Program-made: the position numbers and the translations under genes
Notes under the pieces: generated by a model
The model's database searches: none
What the model was told of the DNA's origin: nothing
Seen by the model: the letters and a program-made list of their open reading frames with translations, nothing else
Assembly: GCF_010093125.1 (NCBI RefSeq)
Contig: NZ_NMZQ01000004.1
Coordinates: 1 to 64,000, forward strand
Length of the DNA stretch: 64,000 bases
Reading direction: 5' to 3'
Source: Veillonella sp. R32
GTDB lineage: Bacteria > Bacillota > Negativicutes > Veillonellales > Veillonellaceae
Part shown: positions 25,253 to 35,600 of the stretch, piece by piece
Layout: every line of letters starts with the position of its first letter
Numbering within the stretch: the stretch's first letter is position 1

Positions 25253-28200
25253 ATGCGTAAAATGAAGACGATGGACGGCAATCAGGCCGCAGCACATGTG
25301 TCCTATGGTTTTACGGAGGTGGCAGCGATTTATCCCATTACCCCTTCGTCCCCTATGCCAGAATTTGTTGATGAGTGGTCAGCGAATGGGCGAAAAAACA
25401 TTTTTGGTCATCCTGTTAAAGTAGTGGAAATGCAATCTGAAGCAGGGGCAGCAGGTGCTGTTCATGGTTCCTTGCAAGCCGGTGCCTTAACAACGACCTT
25501 TACGTCCGCTCAAGGTTTGTTATTGATGATTCCTAACTTGTATAAAGTAGCAGGCGAATTATTACCAGGCGTATTCCAAGTTGCATCAAGAGCGTTAGCC
25601 ACTCATGCATTATCTATCTTCGGTGATCATCAAGACGTGATGGCTGTTCGTGCTACCGGCTGTGCTATGTTGGCCGAATCATCGGTACAAGAAGTTATGG
25701 ATTTAAGTGCCGTAGCCCATTTAGCAGCGATTAAAGGGCGCGTTCCTTTTATTAACTTCTTTGATGGTTTCAGAACCTCTCATGAAATCCAAAAGATTGA
25801 AATGTTAGATTATGAAGAGTTAGCACCATTAGTGGATCAAGAGGCTGTTAAGGCATTCCGCAAACGGGCCATGAATCCTGATGCACCAGTTACGCGTGGT
25901 ACAGCTGAAAATCCAGATGTATATTTTACTCATCGTGAAGCGTCTAATTCATTTTACTTAAATATTCCACAAATTGTAGAAGAATACATGGCTGAAATTA
26001 GTAAACTGACAGGCCGTGAATACCATTTATTTAATTATGTAGGGGCATCTGATGCAACTGATGTAGTTGTTGTTATGGGTGCTGGTGCGCAAGTGGCTAA
26101 TGAAACGGTAGAGTATCTAATGGCGCAAGGTCGTAAGGTGGGGGCTCTTAATGTACATCTATTTAGACCATTTGCGATGGACCGCTTTATTGAAGCCTTG
26201 CCTAAGACGGTGAAACGTATTGCCGTTTTAGACCGCACTAAAGAACCAGGCTCTATGGGTGAACCATTATTCCTCGATGTGCAAGCCGCCATTGCTCGGG
26301 CTAAATTAGATGTACTCGTAGTAGGTGGTCGTTATGGTTTAGGGTCTCGCGATGTGATTCCTGCTGATATTGTGGCTACCTTTGATAATTTAGTAGCTGC
26401 TGAACCTAAGGCTGAATTTACGATTGGTATCGTAGATGATGTAACGGGTTTATCCTTGCCACGGCCAGATAATGTATGGATTGATGCCTCTCATATTACA
26501 GCTTGCAAATTCTGGGGTTTTGGCTCTGATGGTACCGTAGGGGCTAATAAAACAGCTATCAAGATTATTGGTGATCATACCGATATGTATGCCCAGGCTT
26601 ATTTTGACTATGATTCTAAAAAATCTGGTGGTGTCACCATGTCTCATTTGCGCTTTGGTAAACAGCCAATTAATAAGCCATATTTAGTAACACGTCCTAC
26701 CTTTGTGGCTTGTCATCGTCAAGCCTATGTAAATGAATATGATATTTTACAAGGCATTGAGGAAGGGGGCACATTCCTACTTAACTGTACTTGGAGTCCT
26801 GAGGAGTTAGCGGATAAATTACCAGCTGCTATGCGCCGCACCATTGCTACTAAGAAATTAAAATTCTATATTATCAATGCCGCTCAAATCGCCCAAGATA
26901 TTGGTCTTGGTGGGCGCATTAATATGATTTGCCAGGCCGCCTTTTTCAAATTAGCTAATATTATTCCTATTGAAGAAGCGGTGCAATATTTGAAAGACTC
27001 TGTTATTGCTACCTATGGTAAAAAAGGCCAAAAAGTGATTGATATGAATACGTTGGCTATCGATAAAGGGGTTAGTGCTATTATACCAGTAACAGTGCCA
27101 GCTGATTGGGCGAATGCTGTTGATTCAGTAACGCCAGTTGTAGTGGCGGTACCTGAACATGTAGCCGCGATTTGTAAGCCTATCAATGCACAACAAGGGT
27201 ATAGTTTGCCTGTTAGCACTTTCTTAGGCTATGAAGATGGGACCTTGCCAAATGGTACAGCTGCTTATGAAAAACGAGGTGTGGCTTTAGCGGTGCCACA
27301 TTGGCATAAAGAAAATTGTATTCAATGTAATCAATGTGCTTTCGTGTGCCCTCATGCAACGATTCGCCCCGTACTTGCAACAGCGGATGAAGTAGCGGCT
27401 GCACCCGCTGGTTTTGAAACGATTCCAGCCCTCGGAGCTGGTGATTTACAATTCCGTATTGCTGTCTCTCCATTAGATTGTTTAGGTTGTGGCAATTGTG
27501 TTAATATTTGCCCAGCACCAAAAGGTAAAGCTATTACTATGAGTCCTATTGATGAAGAATTGCATTTAGCGGATGCTTGGGCTTATGGCGTGGCCTTACC
27601 AGTAAAAGCAAATCCTATGAAGACAAATACAGTTAAAGGGAGTCAATTTGAAACACCTTTACTTGAGTTCTCTGGGGCTTGTGCAGGTTGTGGTGAAACG
27701 CCATATGCTAAATTAGTAACCCAACTTTTTGGTGATCGTATGATGATTGCGAATGCAGCCGGTTGTTCCTCTATTTGGGGTGGTTCCATGCCAACGTCTT
27801 CGTATACGACTAATCAAGCCGGTCATGGCCCAACTTGGGGCAATTCGCTCTTTGAAGATAATGCGGAATATGGCTTTGGTATGCGCATTGGTACGACAAA
27901 AATTCGGGAGCAATTAAGTCAGTATGTAGAACAAGCGATTTCAGAATGTACGACTAAAGAGCAAGAACCATTAAAAGAAGCCTTAACGCAGTGGTTAACG
28001 TACCGTGAACAAGGGGAAGGCACTAGAGAACGTTCTGATTTAGTGGTACAGTTATTAACTAAGGAAACCGATCCAACGGAGGCTATGCAGGCCATTCTTG
28101 AAGAAAAACAATATTTACCTAAACGGTCACAGTGGATTTTTGGTGGTGATGGTTGGGCCTATGACATTGGCTTTGGTGGCTTAGATCATGTACTCGCTTC

Positions 28201-28804
28201 CGGTGATGATATAAATATTTTAGTCTTTGATACAGAAGTATATTCAAATACGGGTGGTCAATCTTCTAAAGCCACACATACAGCGGCGGTCGCTAAATTT
28301 GCTGCTAGTGGTAAACGGACGAAGAAGAAAGACCTTGGCATGATTGCCATGTCCTATGGCTATGTGTATGTAGCCCAAGTAGCTATGGGGGCCGATAAAA
28401 ATCAGCTTCTTAAAGCCGTAACGGAAGCGGAAGCCTATCCAGGACCATCACTTATTATTGCCTATGCGCCATGTATTAATCATGGTATTAAGAGTGGTAT
28501 GGGCACGGCCCAAGAAGAAGCGCGTCGTGCTGTGGCTGCTGGGTATTGGGATTTGTATCGCTATAATCCAGCCTTACGTGGCACTGGTAAAAATCCATTT
28601 AGCTTAGATTCTAAAGAGCCAACTGAAAGCTTCCGAGACTTCCTCATGGGCGAAGTGCGTTATGCTTCGTTACAACAATCGTTCCCTGAAATTGCAGAAG
28701 AATTATTTGAAAAAACAGAGCAAGATGCAAAAGAACGACGAGCCTCGTATGTGCGTTTGCAAGCTGGCTTTGAACAAGAAATAGGTAAACACACTGTTAA
28801 TTAA
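25253..28804 (+). CDS. nifJ: Pyruvate:ferredoxin (flavodoxin) oxidoreductase
   Basis: 1183 aa, single-chain PFOR, AGGAGG upstream. Domain order: N-terminal pyrimidine-binding domain with YPITPSSPM (about residues 28-36); ferredoxin insert with CIQCNQCAFVCPHA and CLGCGNCVNICPAP (about 685-760); proximal cluster CAGCGETPY (about 809); TPP motif GDGWAYDIGFGGLDHVLASGDDIN followed by DTEVYSNTGGQSSK (about 965-1005). It oxidises pyruvate to acetyl-CoA, CO2 and reduced ferredoxin, and may accept 2-oxobutyrate from MegL. Monocistronic. Confidence 0.97.
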   Translation: MRKMKTMDGNQAAAHVSYGFTEVAAIYPITPSSPMPEFVDEWSANGRKNIFGHPVKVVEMQSEAGAAGAVHGSLQAGALTTTFTSAQGLLLMIPNLYKVAGELLPGVFQVASRALATHALSIFGDHQDVMAVRATGCAMLAESSVQEVMDLSAVAHLAAIKGRVPFINFFDGFRTSHEIQKIEMLDYEELAPLVDQEAVKAFRKRAMNPDAPVTRGTAENPDVYFTHREASNSFYLNIPQIVEEYMAEISKLTGREYHLFNYVGASDATDVVVVMGAGAQVANETVEYLMAQGRKVGALNVHLFRPFAMDRFIEALPKTVKRIAVLDRTKEPGSMGEPLFLDVQAAIARAKLDVLVVGGRYGLGSRDVIPADIVATFDNLVAAEPKAEFTIGIVDDVTGLSLPRPDNVWIDASHITACKFWGFGSDGTVGANKTAIKIIGDHTDMYAQAYFDYDSKKSGGVTMSHLRFGKQPINKPYLVTRPTFVACHRQAYVNEYDILQGIEEGGTFLLNCTWSPEELADKLPAAMRRTIATKKLKFYIINAAQIAQDIGLGGRINMICQAAFFKLANIIPIEEAVQYLKDSVIATYGKKGQKVIDMNTLAIDKGVSAIIPVTVPADWANAVDSVTPVVVAVPEHVAAICKPINAQQGYSLPVSTFLGYEDGTLPNGTAAYEKRGVALAVPHWHKENCIQCNQCAFVCPHATIRPVLATADEVAAAPAGFETIPALGAGDLQFRIAVSPLDCLGCGNCVNICPAPKGKAITMSPIDEELHLADAWAYGVALPVKANPMKTNTVKGSQFETPLLEFSGACAGCGETPYAKLVTQLFGDRMMIANAAGCSSIWGGSMPTSSYTTNQAGHGPTWGNSLFEDNAEYGFGMRIGTTKIREQLSQYVEQAISECTTKEQEPLKEALTQWLTYREQGEGTRERSDLVVQLLTKETDPTEAMQAILEEKQYLPKRSQWIFGGDGWAYDIGFGGLDHVLASGDDINILVFDTEVYSNTGGQSSKATHTAAVAKFAASGKRTKKKDLGMIAMSYGYVYVAQVAMGADKNQLLKAVTEAEAYPGPSLIIAYAPCINHGIKSGMGTAQEEARRAVAAGYWDLYRYNPALRGTGKNPFSLDSKEPTESFRDFLMGEVRYASLQQSFPEIAEELFEKTEQDAKERRASYVRLQAGFEQEIGKHTVN

Positions 28805-28965
28805 TAGGTAAACAGGCTGTACATTAGTAGACCTTTTAGTATAAGGCTTAATAAGACATTCAAAGTTAAGAGCTTATTCATTGAAAGGTATTCTATGATA
28901 ATTATAGGTATCTTTTTAACTCCTTAAAGGATACCGTGTAATTATAGCCTCATATAAAGCCTCAT

Positions 28966-29014
28966 AAGGAACTGTATGGAAATGAGCCATTGCAAATTTC
29001 CGTACAGTTCCTTG
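28966..29014 (+). terminator. Terminator after nifJ
   Basis: AAGGAACTGTATGGAAAT pairs with ATTTCCGTACAGTTCCTT across a short loop, followed by a T-rich run. It lies 160 bp after the stop; the intervening 28805-28965 holds nothing recognised. Confidence 0.85.
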
Positions 29015-29159
29015 CTTTGTTTTGTGATAGAATAAATACAAGCATATATTGATATGGCGAAGTACAGGAGTTATTACAAGAAGGCTTAATGTACGATCGC
29101 ATCATACATGAGCAGAAGTTTTCGTGATATATATTATTTTTAGTGAAAGGAGCAATACC

Positions 29160-32100
29160 ATGGCTATTTCCGCCTTTATAGGTCGGGCTGGGACAGGCAA
29201 GACAACGGCTTGTTTTGAACGGATCAAAGAGAATATCGCCACTTGTCCGGGAGAACCTATTATTTATATTGTGCCAGAGCCGGCGACATATACGGTTGAG
29301 CGAAGTTTAGCCGAATTTATGCCACAAGAAGGCTTTACGACAGTTCGCGTAGTGGGCTTTAATCGACTGGCCTATCAAGTATTTCAGTCGGTAGGTAAGG
29401 TGCGTGAAACGACTTTATCTGATGTGGGGCAAAAATTACTATTGCGACTCATCATGAAACGTCATAGTGGCTCGTTAGAGTTACTAGGGCAGGCAGCGCG
29501 ACAACCTCATTTTGCCGATGTATTACAAGGACTTCTTAGTGAATGTAATTCGTTTAAAGTAACGGCGCAGGATTTAAGACAAGGAGCTGAACAAGTAGAG
29601 TCCATGATTTTGCAACGTAAATTGCAAGAGCTTGCTCAGTTAATGGAAGCCTATGAAACGTTACTAGGTGAAACTTGCGGGGACGTAACGGATCGTTTAC
29701 AAGAGTTAATGGATGTGTTGCCCTCTAGCCCGCTTATGAAGGATGCCCATGTTATTGTGGACGGGTTTCATTGGTTTACGCCATTACAAATGGAATTGCT
29801 ATATACTTTATTTGATTTGGCGAAAGAGAGCATTATTACGCTTACTTTGCCACCAGATTTAGCGAAACTTACAGTACCAGAGCATAAGTTGCGAATTTTT
29901 GGACGCCCTCATTCGGTGTATAAAGATTTATATACTACCTATGGGTCGCAGTTAATGGTTCGCCAGTTTACTAAGAATGAGCGCTTTACAGAGCCGGTTT
30001 TAAAAGAATTAGAAAGCTCATATTTTAATACCCCGTTGAAAGGGAATAGCACAGCGGGGCAAATCCCTATTACGGCGGGCTATAATCGGGAACGGGAAGC
30101 AGATGCTGTATGCCGTCAGATTTTAAGAGCTATGACAGAGCCTAAGCGCCGTTGGAAAGATATTACCATTATGTTGCGCGAGTCTGAGACGTATGGCGAT
30201 GTGTTAGAAAAGGCCTTAAAGCGCTATGAAATTCCTTACTTTTCAGACCGTCGTCGCCCTATGGTGAGTCATCCTTTAGGTGAATTTTTAGTGAGCCTAT
30301 TGGAAGTAGTGCGTCGGGGCTTTGATCATGATGCGCTATTTCGCTTATTAAAAACTGATTTTTGGCCCATAAGCCGTGAAGCTGTTGATGAGCTGGAAAA
30401 TTATTGCCTTGAATTTGGCGTACGTGACTTTATGTGGCTTAAAGAAGAATGGCCGTATAAGCGGAAAGAGCGTTTTGCCAGTGAGGAGGACTCCACCCAT
30501 CTTACGGCTGAAACTGAAGATGCACGCCCTAGTATGACTGAAGAGGTAGTAGATGTAGAAGAAGTCCGCCGTTGGCGTGTTAATGAAACGCGGGTTTTAA
30601 TTATGAAGCATTTACAGCCTTTATGGGAATTTGCTAAGACGGAACACACCGGCTACGAATGGTGTGAAACACTTTTTAATATATTGACTGCCGTGGGCAT
30701 TCCTGCGCAATTAGCCCAGTGGTGTGAAAGAGCCGAAGCGATGGGGGCTGCTGAAACGGTAGCCGCTCATGAGCAAATGTATAAGCGGGTCGTGGCTTTG
30801 TTTGATGAAATCATGCAACTTAATTTGCCTGACCCTATGAATGTAGGCGATATGGAATTGCTCATTCAAGAAGGGCTTGAGGAAGTATCGTATTCGTTGG
30901 TGCCACCTAGTTTAGATCACGTTATGGTGACTACCGTAGAACGTGGCTATACCCATGAAAGCGATATTGTATTTTTGATGGGTCTAAACGAAGGTGTTTT
31001 TCCCCAGCACATGGGGGACGAAGGCATTTTAAATGATAAAGAGCGACAGGATTTAAAAGCAGCTGGTATTACGTTAGCTGAAGGCGCCTTAGTACGGGCA
31101 TTCAATGAAAATTTTCTCCTCTATTTAGCCTGCACTCGTGGCCGAAACGAATTATATTTGTCCTATGCGGGTGCTGATGAAGAAGGGGGCGCCTTAGAGA
31201 GTGCCTTGGCTATTAAGCGATGGCAACAATTAGGCTATAGCGGGGCGCCGCAGGTAGAGCCTTTAACTATTCCAGCAGATGCGACACCACAGTATTTATG
31301 GCGGCCTATGCAAAGTTTAGCGTTATTAGCTGGTCAGATGGGGCATGTTACGCAAGGTCAAGAGTTAAGCCCGCTTTGGCGTAGTTTATATGGTTGGAGT
31401 CTTATAGGTCCTTATCGGGAGGCGTTACGCATTGCCACCCGTGGTGTTACGGATACGAATGAAGTGCCTTTGGTGGATCGTTCGGTAGTACAAGCCCTGT
31501 TATTCCGGCAAGAGGCACTAAGTGGTTCCGTTACACGGTTAGAAAGTTATCAACGATGTCCCTTTGCATTTTATGCGAAATATGGTTTGAAATTAGAACC
31601 GCGTAAGGTGAAACAATTCGGGGCTCCTGAAATTGGTATTTTTCTCCATGAAAGTTTACGGGCTCTAGGGATGCAATTATTAGCTCAAAACAGACAGTGG
31701 CGCGATTTGAACGAGGCAGAAGAAGCTCAGTTATGTGAGCAAGTAGTGGCTGACATTAGTCAAGATTTATTGCTAGGTGAAGCGGGCGATATTTATGAAA
31801 CTGTATTGCAACAGCGGTTAGAAGCTACGTTACGCCGTACGATTCGACGCCTTAGTGATTGGTCTAGTAAAAGTGCATTTAATACGCGCTACTTAGAGAA
31901 AAACTTTGGTGGTGGCCCTAGTAGTTGGCCGGCTGTACAAATTCCACTAGACGACGGTAATTACATTCGGTTACAAGGCCAGTTGGATCGGGTCGATGAG
32001 TGGACCTATGAGGGCAAAACCTATGGTCTAGTGGTGGACTATAAGTCTGGTGGGGCCAGTGTCAAAGCGTCTGATGTGTATTATGGTTTAAAATTACAGC

Positions 32101-32675
32101 TTGTAACTTATTTGTTGGCTTTAGAAAAAGCGCAACGGACAGATCATATTGCACCAGCTGCCTTAGTGTATACCTATGTAAAAAATCCGCGCGTTTCCAA
32201 AAGCGAGGTATTGACGGAAGAAGGGGCGGCTACGTTGATGAATACAGAACCTGCTTTGCGCAATGCTGGTTACTATTTGAATGACCCTGAATTATTGACG
32301 AAGATTGATGAAACGGTAGGTAGTAAAACGACACCTTATGTGCCAGTGCGCTTGACTAAAGCGGGCACGGTGAATGGTAATGACAAGGATAAAGTAAAGA
32401 CGACGGAGCAGTTTAACATATTGACGGATTATGCACAAAAGGTGATGAAGCAGGCAGGACAACATATTTTAGCTGGTCACTTTCCCGTGAGTCCGTATAA
32501 TATGGGGCGCCGCATACCTTGTAATTATTGTCAGTATCGAGCTTTATGCCGTTTTGAAAATACCCGCAATGCTTATCGATATTTGGAAGGTATGGCGGAA
32601 GAGGCCTGTTTAGAACGAATGGCGGAAGGAGGCGATGTATATGAAGTGGACCGACGCCCAACAACTAGCGATTGA
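29160..32675 (+). CDS. addB: ATP-dependent helicase/deoxyribonuclease subunit AddB
   Basis: 1171 aa from the ATG at 29160 (AAAGGAG upstream); the 12 extra codons before it are unlikely. Walker A GRAGTGKTT at residues 7-15. The C-terminal nuclease domain has DYKSG and the iron-sulfur cysteines CPFAFYAKYG and CNYCQYRALC that staple it. With AddA it processes double-strand breaks for RecA loading and recognises Chi. It overlaps addA. Confidence 0.96.
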   Translation: MAISAFIGRAGTGKTTACFERIKENIATCPGEPIIYIVPEPATYTVERSLAEFMPQEGFTTVRVVGFNRLAYQVFQSVGKVRETTLSDVGQKLLLRLIMKRHSGSLELLGQAARQPHFADVLQGLLSECNSFKVTAQDLRQGAEQVESMILQRKLQELAQLMEAYETLLGETCGDVTDRLQELMDVLPSSPLMKDAHVIVDGFHWFTPLQMELLYTLFDLAKESIITLTLPPDLAKLTVPEHKLRIFGRPHSVYKDLYTTYGSQLMVRQFTKNERFTEPVLKELESSYFNTPLKGNSTAGQIPITAGYNREREADAVCRQILRAMTEPKRRWKDITIMLRESETYGDVLEKALKRYEIPYFSDRRRPMVSHPLGEFLVSLLEVVRRGFDHDALFRLLKTDFWPISREAVDELENYCLEFGVRDFMWLKEEWPYKRKERFASEEDSTHLTAETEDARPSMTEEVVDVEEVRRWRVNETRVLIMKHLQPLWEFAKTEHTGYEWCETLFNILTAVGIPAQLAQWCERAEAMGAAETVAAHEQMYKRVVALFDEIMQLNLPDPMNVGDMELLIQEGLEEVSYSLVPPSLDHVMVTTVERGYTHESDIVFLMGLNEGVFPQHMGDEGILNDKERQDLKAAGITLAEGALVRAFNENFLLYLACTRGRNELYLSYAGADEEGGALESALAIKRWQQLGYSGAPQVEPLTIPADATPQYLWRPMQSLALLAGQMGHVTQGQELSPLWRSLYGWSLIGPYREALRIATRGVTDTNEVPLVDRSVVQALLFRQEALSGSVTRLESYQRCPFAFYAKYGLKLEPRKVKQFGAPEIGIFLHESLRALGMQLLAQNRQWRDLNEAEEAQLCEQVVADISQDLLLGEAGDIYETVLQQRLEATLRRTIRRLSDWSSKSAFNTRYLEKNFGGGPSSWPAVQIPLDDGNYIRLQGQLDRVDEWTYEGKTYGLVVDYKSGGASVKASDVYYGLKLQLVTYLLALEKAQRTDHIAPAALVYTYVKNPRVSKSEVLTEEGAATLMNTEPALRNAGYYLNDPELLTKIDETVGSKTTPYVPVRLTKAGTVNGNDKDKVKTTEQFNILTDYAQKVMKQAGQHILAGHFPVSPYNMGRRIPCNYCQYRALCRFENTRNAYRYLEGMAEEACLERMAEGGDVYEVDRRPTTSD

Positions 32676-35600
32676 TTCACCACGGCAAGGGTCACTCCCT
32701 TCGCAGACTTTATTAGTAGCGGCGGCGGCTGGCTCAGGTAAGACCGCGGTTTTAGTAGAACGTATTATTCAGCGTTTACAAGCTAAGGATAGGCCCTTAT
32801 CCATTCAGGAACTGTTAGTAGTTACCTTTACTAAAGCGGCCGCCGCTGAAATGAGTGCTCGTATTGGGGCCAAATTGGCGGAGGTATTTAACCGTACAGG
32901 CGATGCTAAATTAGAAGAACAGTTAAGTTTATTACCGTCCGCTCACATTTCCACCTTACATTCCTTTTGCCAATGGGTCATTAGTAGCTATTTTTATAGA
33001 CTGGATATAGATCCTTCCTACCGCATTGGTAATGAAGGGGAATTAATGCTCCTTAAAACGGATGTACTGGCTAAGTTATTGGCTAAGGCCTATGAGGAGA
33101 ATAGCTATCATGTATTTGCCATTGCCGATATGTTTGGTGATGACCGCTCTGATGATGGCATTATGACACAAATCTTGGCCCTTCATCGGTTTGCGGTGGC
33201 GCAAGCCGATCCAGAAGCTTGGCTATTGGCAGCTAAAACACGCTATGCAACGGCGTTAGGGCAACCTATTTTAGATACTCTGTGGGGGCAGTATTTCTGG
33301 CAGCAGCAACAAGAGCTTATTAGTGAACTTACGACGCGCTATGAAACGATGCGAGAGTTGACGAGCTTACCTGATGGGCCCGCTAAATGGGCCGAGCAGG
33401 TGGATTCGGCACAATATATTATGGAGGCCTTAACCGCTGCTACCACTTGGGATGCTATGCATGAGGCAGTGGTGCTCATAGGGCAACATAAGTTTAAATC
33501 CTTTGATACGCGTTCGTTTAAAAAAGACTTAGAAGCAGGTATTCTCAGTGATGGCTTAGTATCTCAAGTGAAAGCGCTAGGGGTGGCTAATAAAGAAACT
33601 CTTCAGGCTATGCAAACAGGGCCGTTTATTATTACAGAAGCACAGTTTCACCGTCAAATTGAACAAATGCTCCCCTATGTGCAAGGCCTCGTTGATTTAA
33701 CATTAGCATTTATGGCTGAATTTACGGCGGCGAAACAAGAACTGGGCATGTTAGACTTTTCTGATTTAGAGCATCTTTGTTTAGCCCTATTGCGCACGAA
33801 ACAACCTGATGGAACTTGGGCGGCATCGGAAGTAGCCCTTGAACTGCAACAGACTTTTAAAGAAGTGATGGTTGATGAATACCAAGATACGAGCGGGGTA
33901 CAAGAAGCTATTGTAAATTTAGTATCGCGCAAGGATAATCGTTTCTATGTAGGTGATGTGAAGCAAAGCATTTATCGTTTCCGTATGGCGAATCCTTTGC
34001 TCTTTATGGAAAAATATCGCAGTTTTGGTCGTGATGCTGATGATGTGGAAATGCGCATTGATTTAGCGGAAAACTTTAGGTCTGATGCGAATATTTTACG
34101 ATTCACCAATTTTGTGTTCCGTCAAATTATGACAGAGGCAGCGGCCGAACTGGAGTATGGCGATGCAGAAGCTTTAAATCCAGGGCGCGAAGTAAAGGAG
34201 GCCCCAGAAAATTGGGTAGGCGGTCCGGTAGAACTACATTTAGTTGATGTAGGGGAGGGCACGAAATCTACCTTTGCCGACGAACGGACAGAGGATACTA
34301 CGGCCGTTAGTAAAGGACAAGGCTCTATGTGGGCTAAGGAGGCAGCTCGTGGTGCCGATGGCCCCGTTGGTGATTTGACCGATGATGACGATGCTGATTT
34401 GGAAAATGATGAGAAAGAAACGGCCTTCATTATTGAAAAATTACTAGAATTAAAAGCACAAGGTAAAGTGGTGCAGAATCCCGATGGTACGTATCGACCT
34501 ATGGCGTGGCGCGATGTGGTTATTTTATTGCGCTCCGTTAAAACTAAGGCGAGTCGTATGGTGGAAGCCTTGCGACAAGCAGGAATTCCTGCGTATGCAG
34601 AAGAAAATAGTGGCTATTTTAGTGCCCTTGAAGTGAAGCTACTATTAGCCTTATTGCAAGTTATTGATAATCCAGAACAAGATCTACCGATGGCGGCCGT
34701 GTTAGGCTCTCCGTTTGTAGGCCTAGATGCTAATGAACTGGGCCATTTGCGTATGAGTGGTGAAGGCTCTTTGTGGTCGTTGTTACCTAAGTATGGTGAA
34801 ACTACTGAAAAGGAAGCCGTTATACATTTTGTGGAACGGTTAGAACGGTGGCGCACCTATTCCCGGCAACATAGTGTGAGTGATTTACTATGGACTATTT
34901 ACGAAGAAATGAATTACTTGGAATATGTCAGTGCTATGCCTAATGGATTAGTGCGACGGGCTAATGTGATGGCTTTGTATGAACGGGCTAAGCAGTATGA
35001 AGCTGGTAGCTTCCGCGGCATTTTCCGCTTTTTACGATTCTTAGAAAGTTTACAAGCAGCGGGCCAAGATTTAGGCATTGGTAAAACCGTCAGTGAAGCG
35101 GATGATGTGGTGCGTATTATGAGTATCCATAAAAGTAAAGGCTTGGAATTTCCTGTTGTCTTTTTAGCTTCGGCGCAAAAGGGGTTTAACTTGCGTGATA
35201 TTCAGGCCCCTATGTTGCTTCATGGTGATAGTGGGGTGGCGGTTAAAGGCTATTTTGAAGAGTATCGCGTCTTGTATGGCTCTTTACCTTGGGTGCATAT
35301 GCGTGAGCAACTTCGTTTAGCGGCGAAGGCCGAAGAGGAACGCATTTTGTATGTTGCCTTAACACGAGCTCGTGATAAACTCTATATTACAGGCTTTGTT
35401 AAAGATTTTAAAAGTCTTTGTCAAAAACAAGCAGGCCCAGCGCTGGTGGCTAATTCAAAACAATTGCCTACCTCTTTGATTACAGGGGCTGACTCTTATT
35501 TGGATTGGTTTATCATGAGTTTGAGCCGCCATTTGGAAGGGAATCCAATTCGCGTATACAGTGAAGTAGAAGACGTGGCTCTTATGAATTTGCCAGATAA

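Noticed and set aside
29048-29126. Short protein-like stretch (YGEVQELLQEGLMYDR) before addB
   Set aside because: Only about 24 codons between stops with no ribosome binding site; too short to call a gene or pseudogene.
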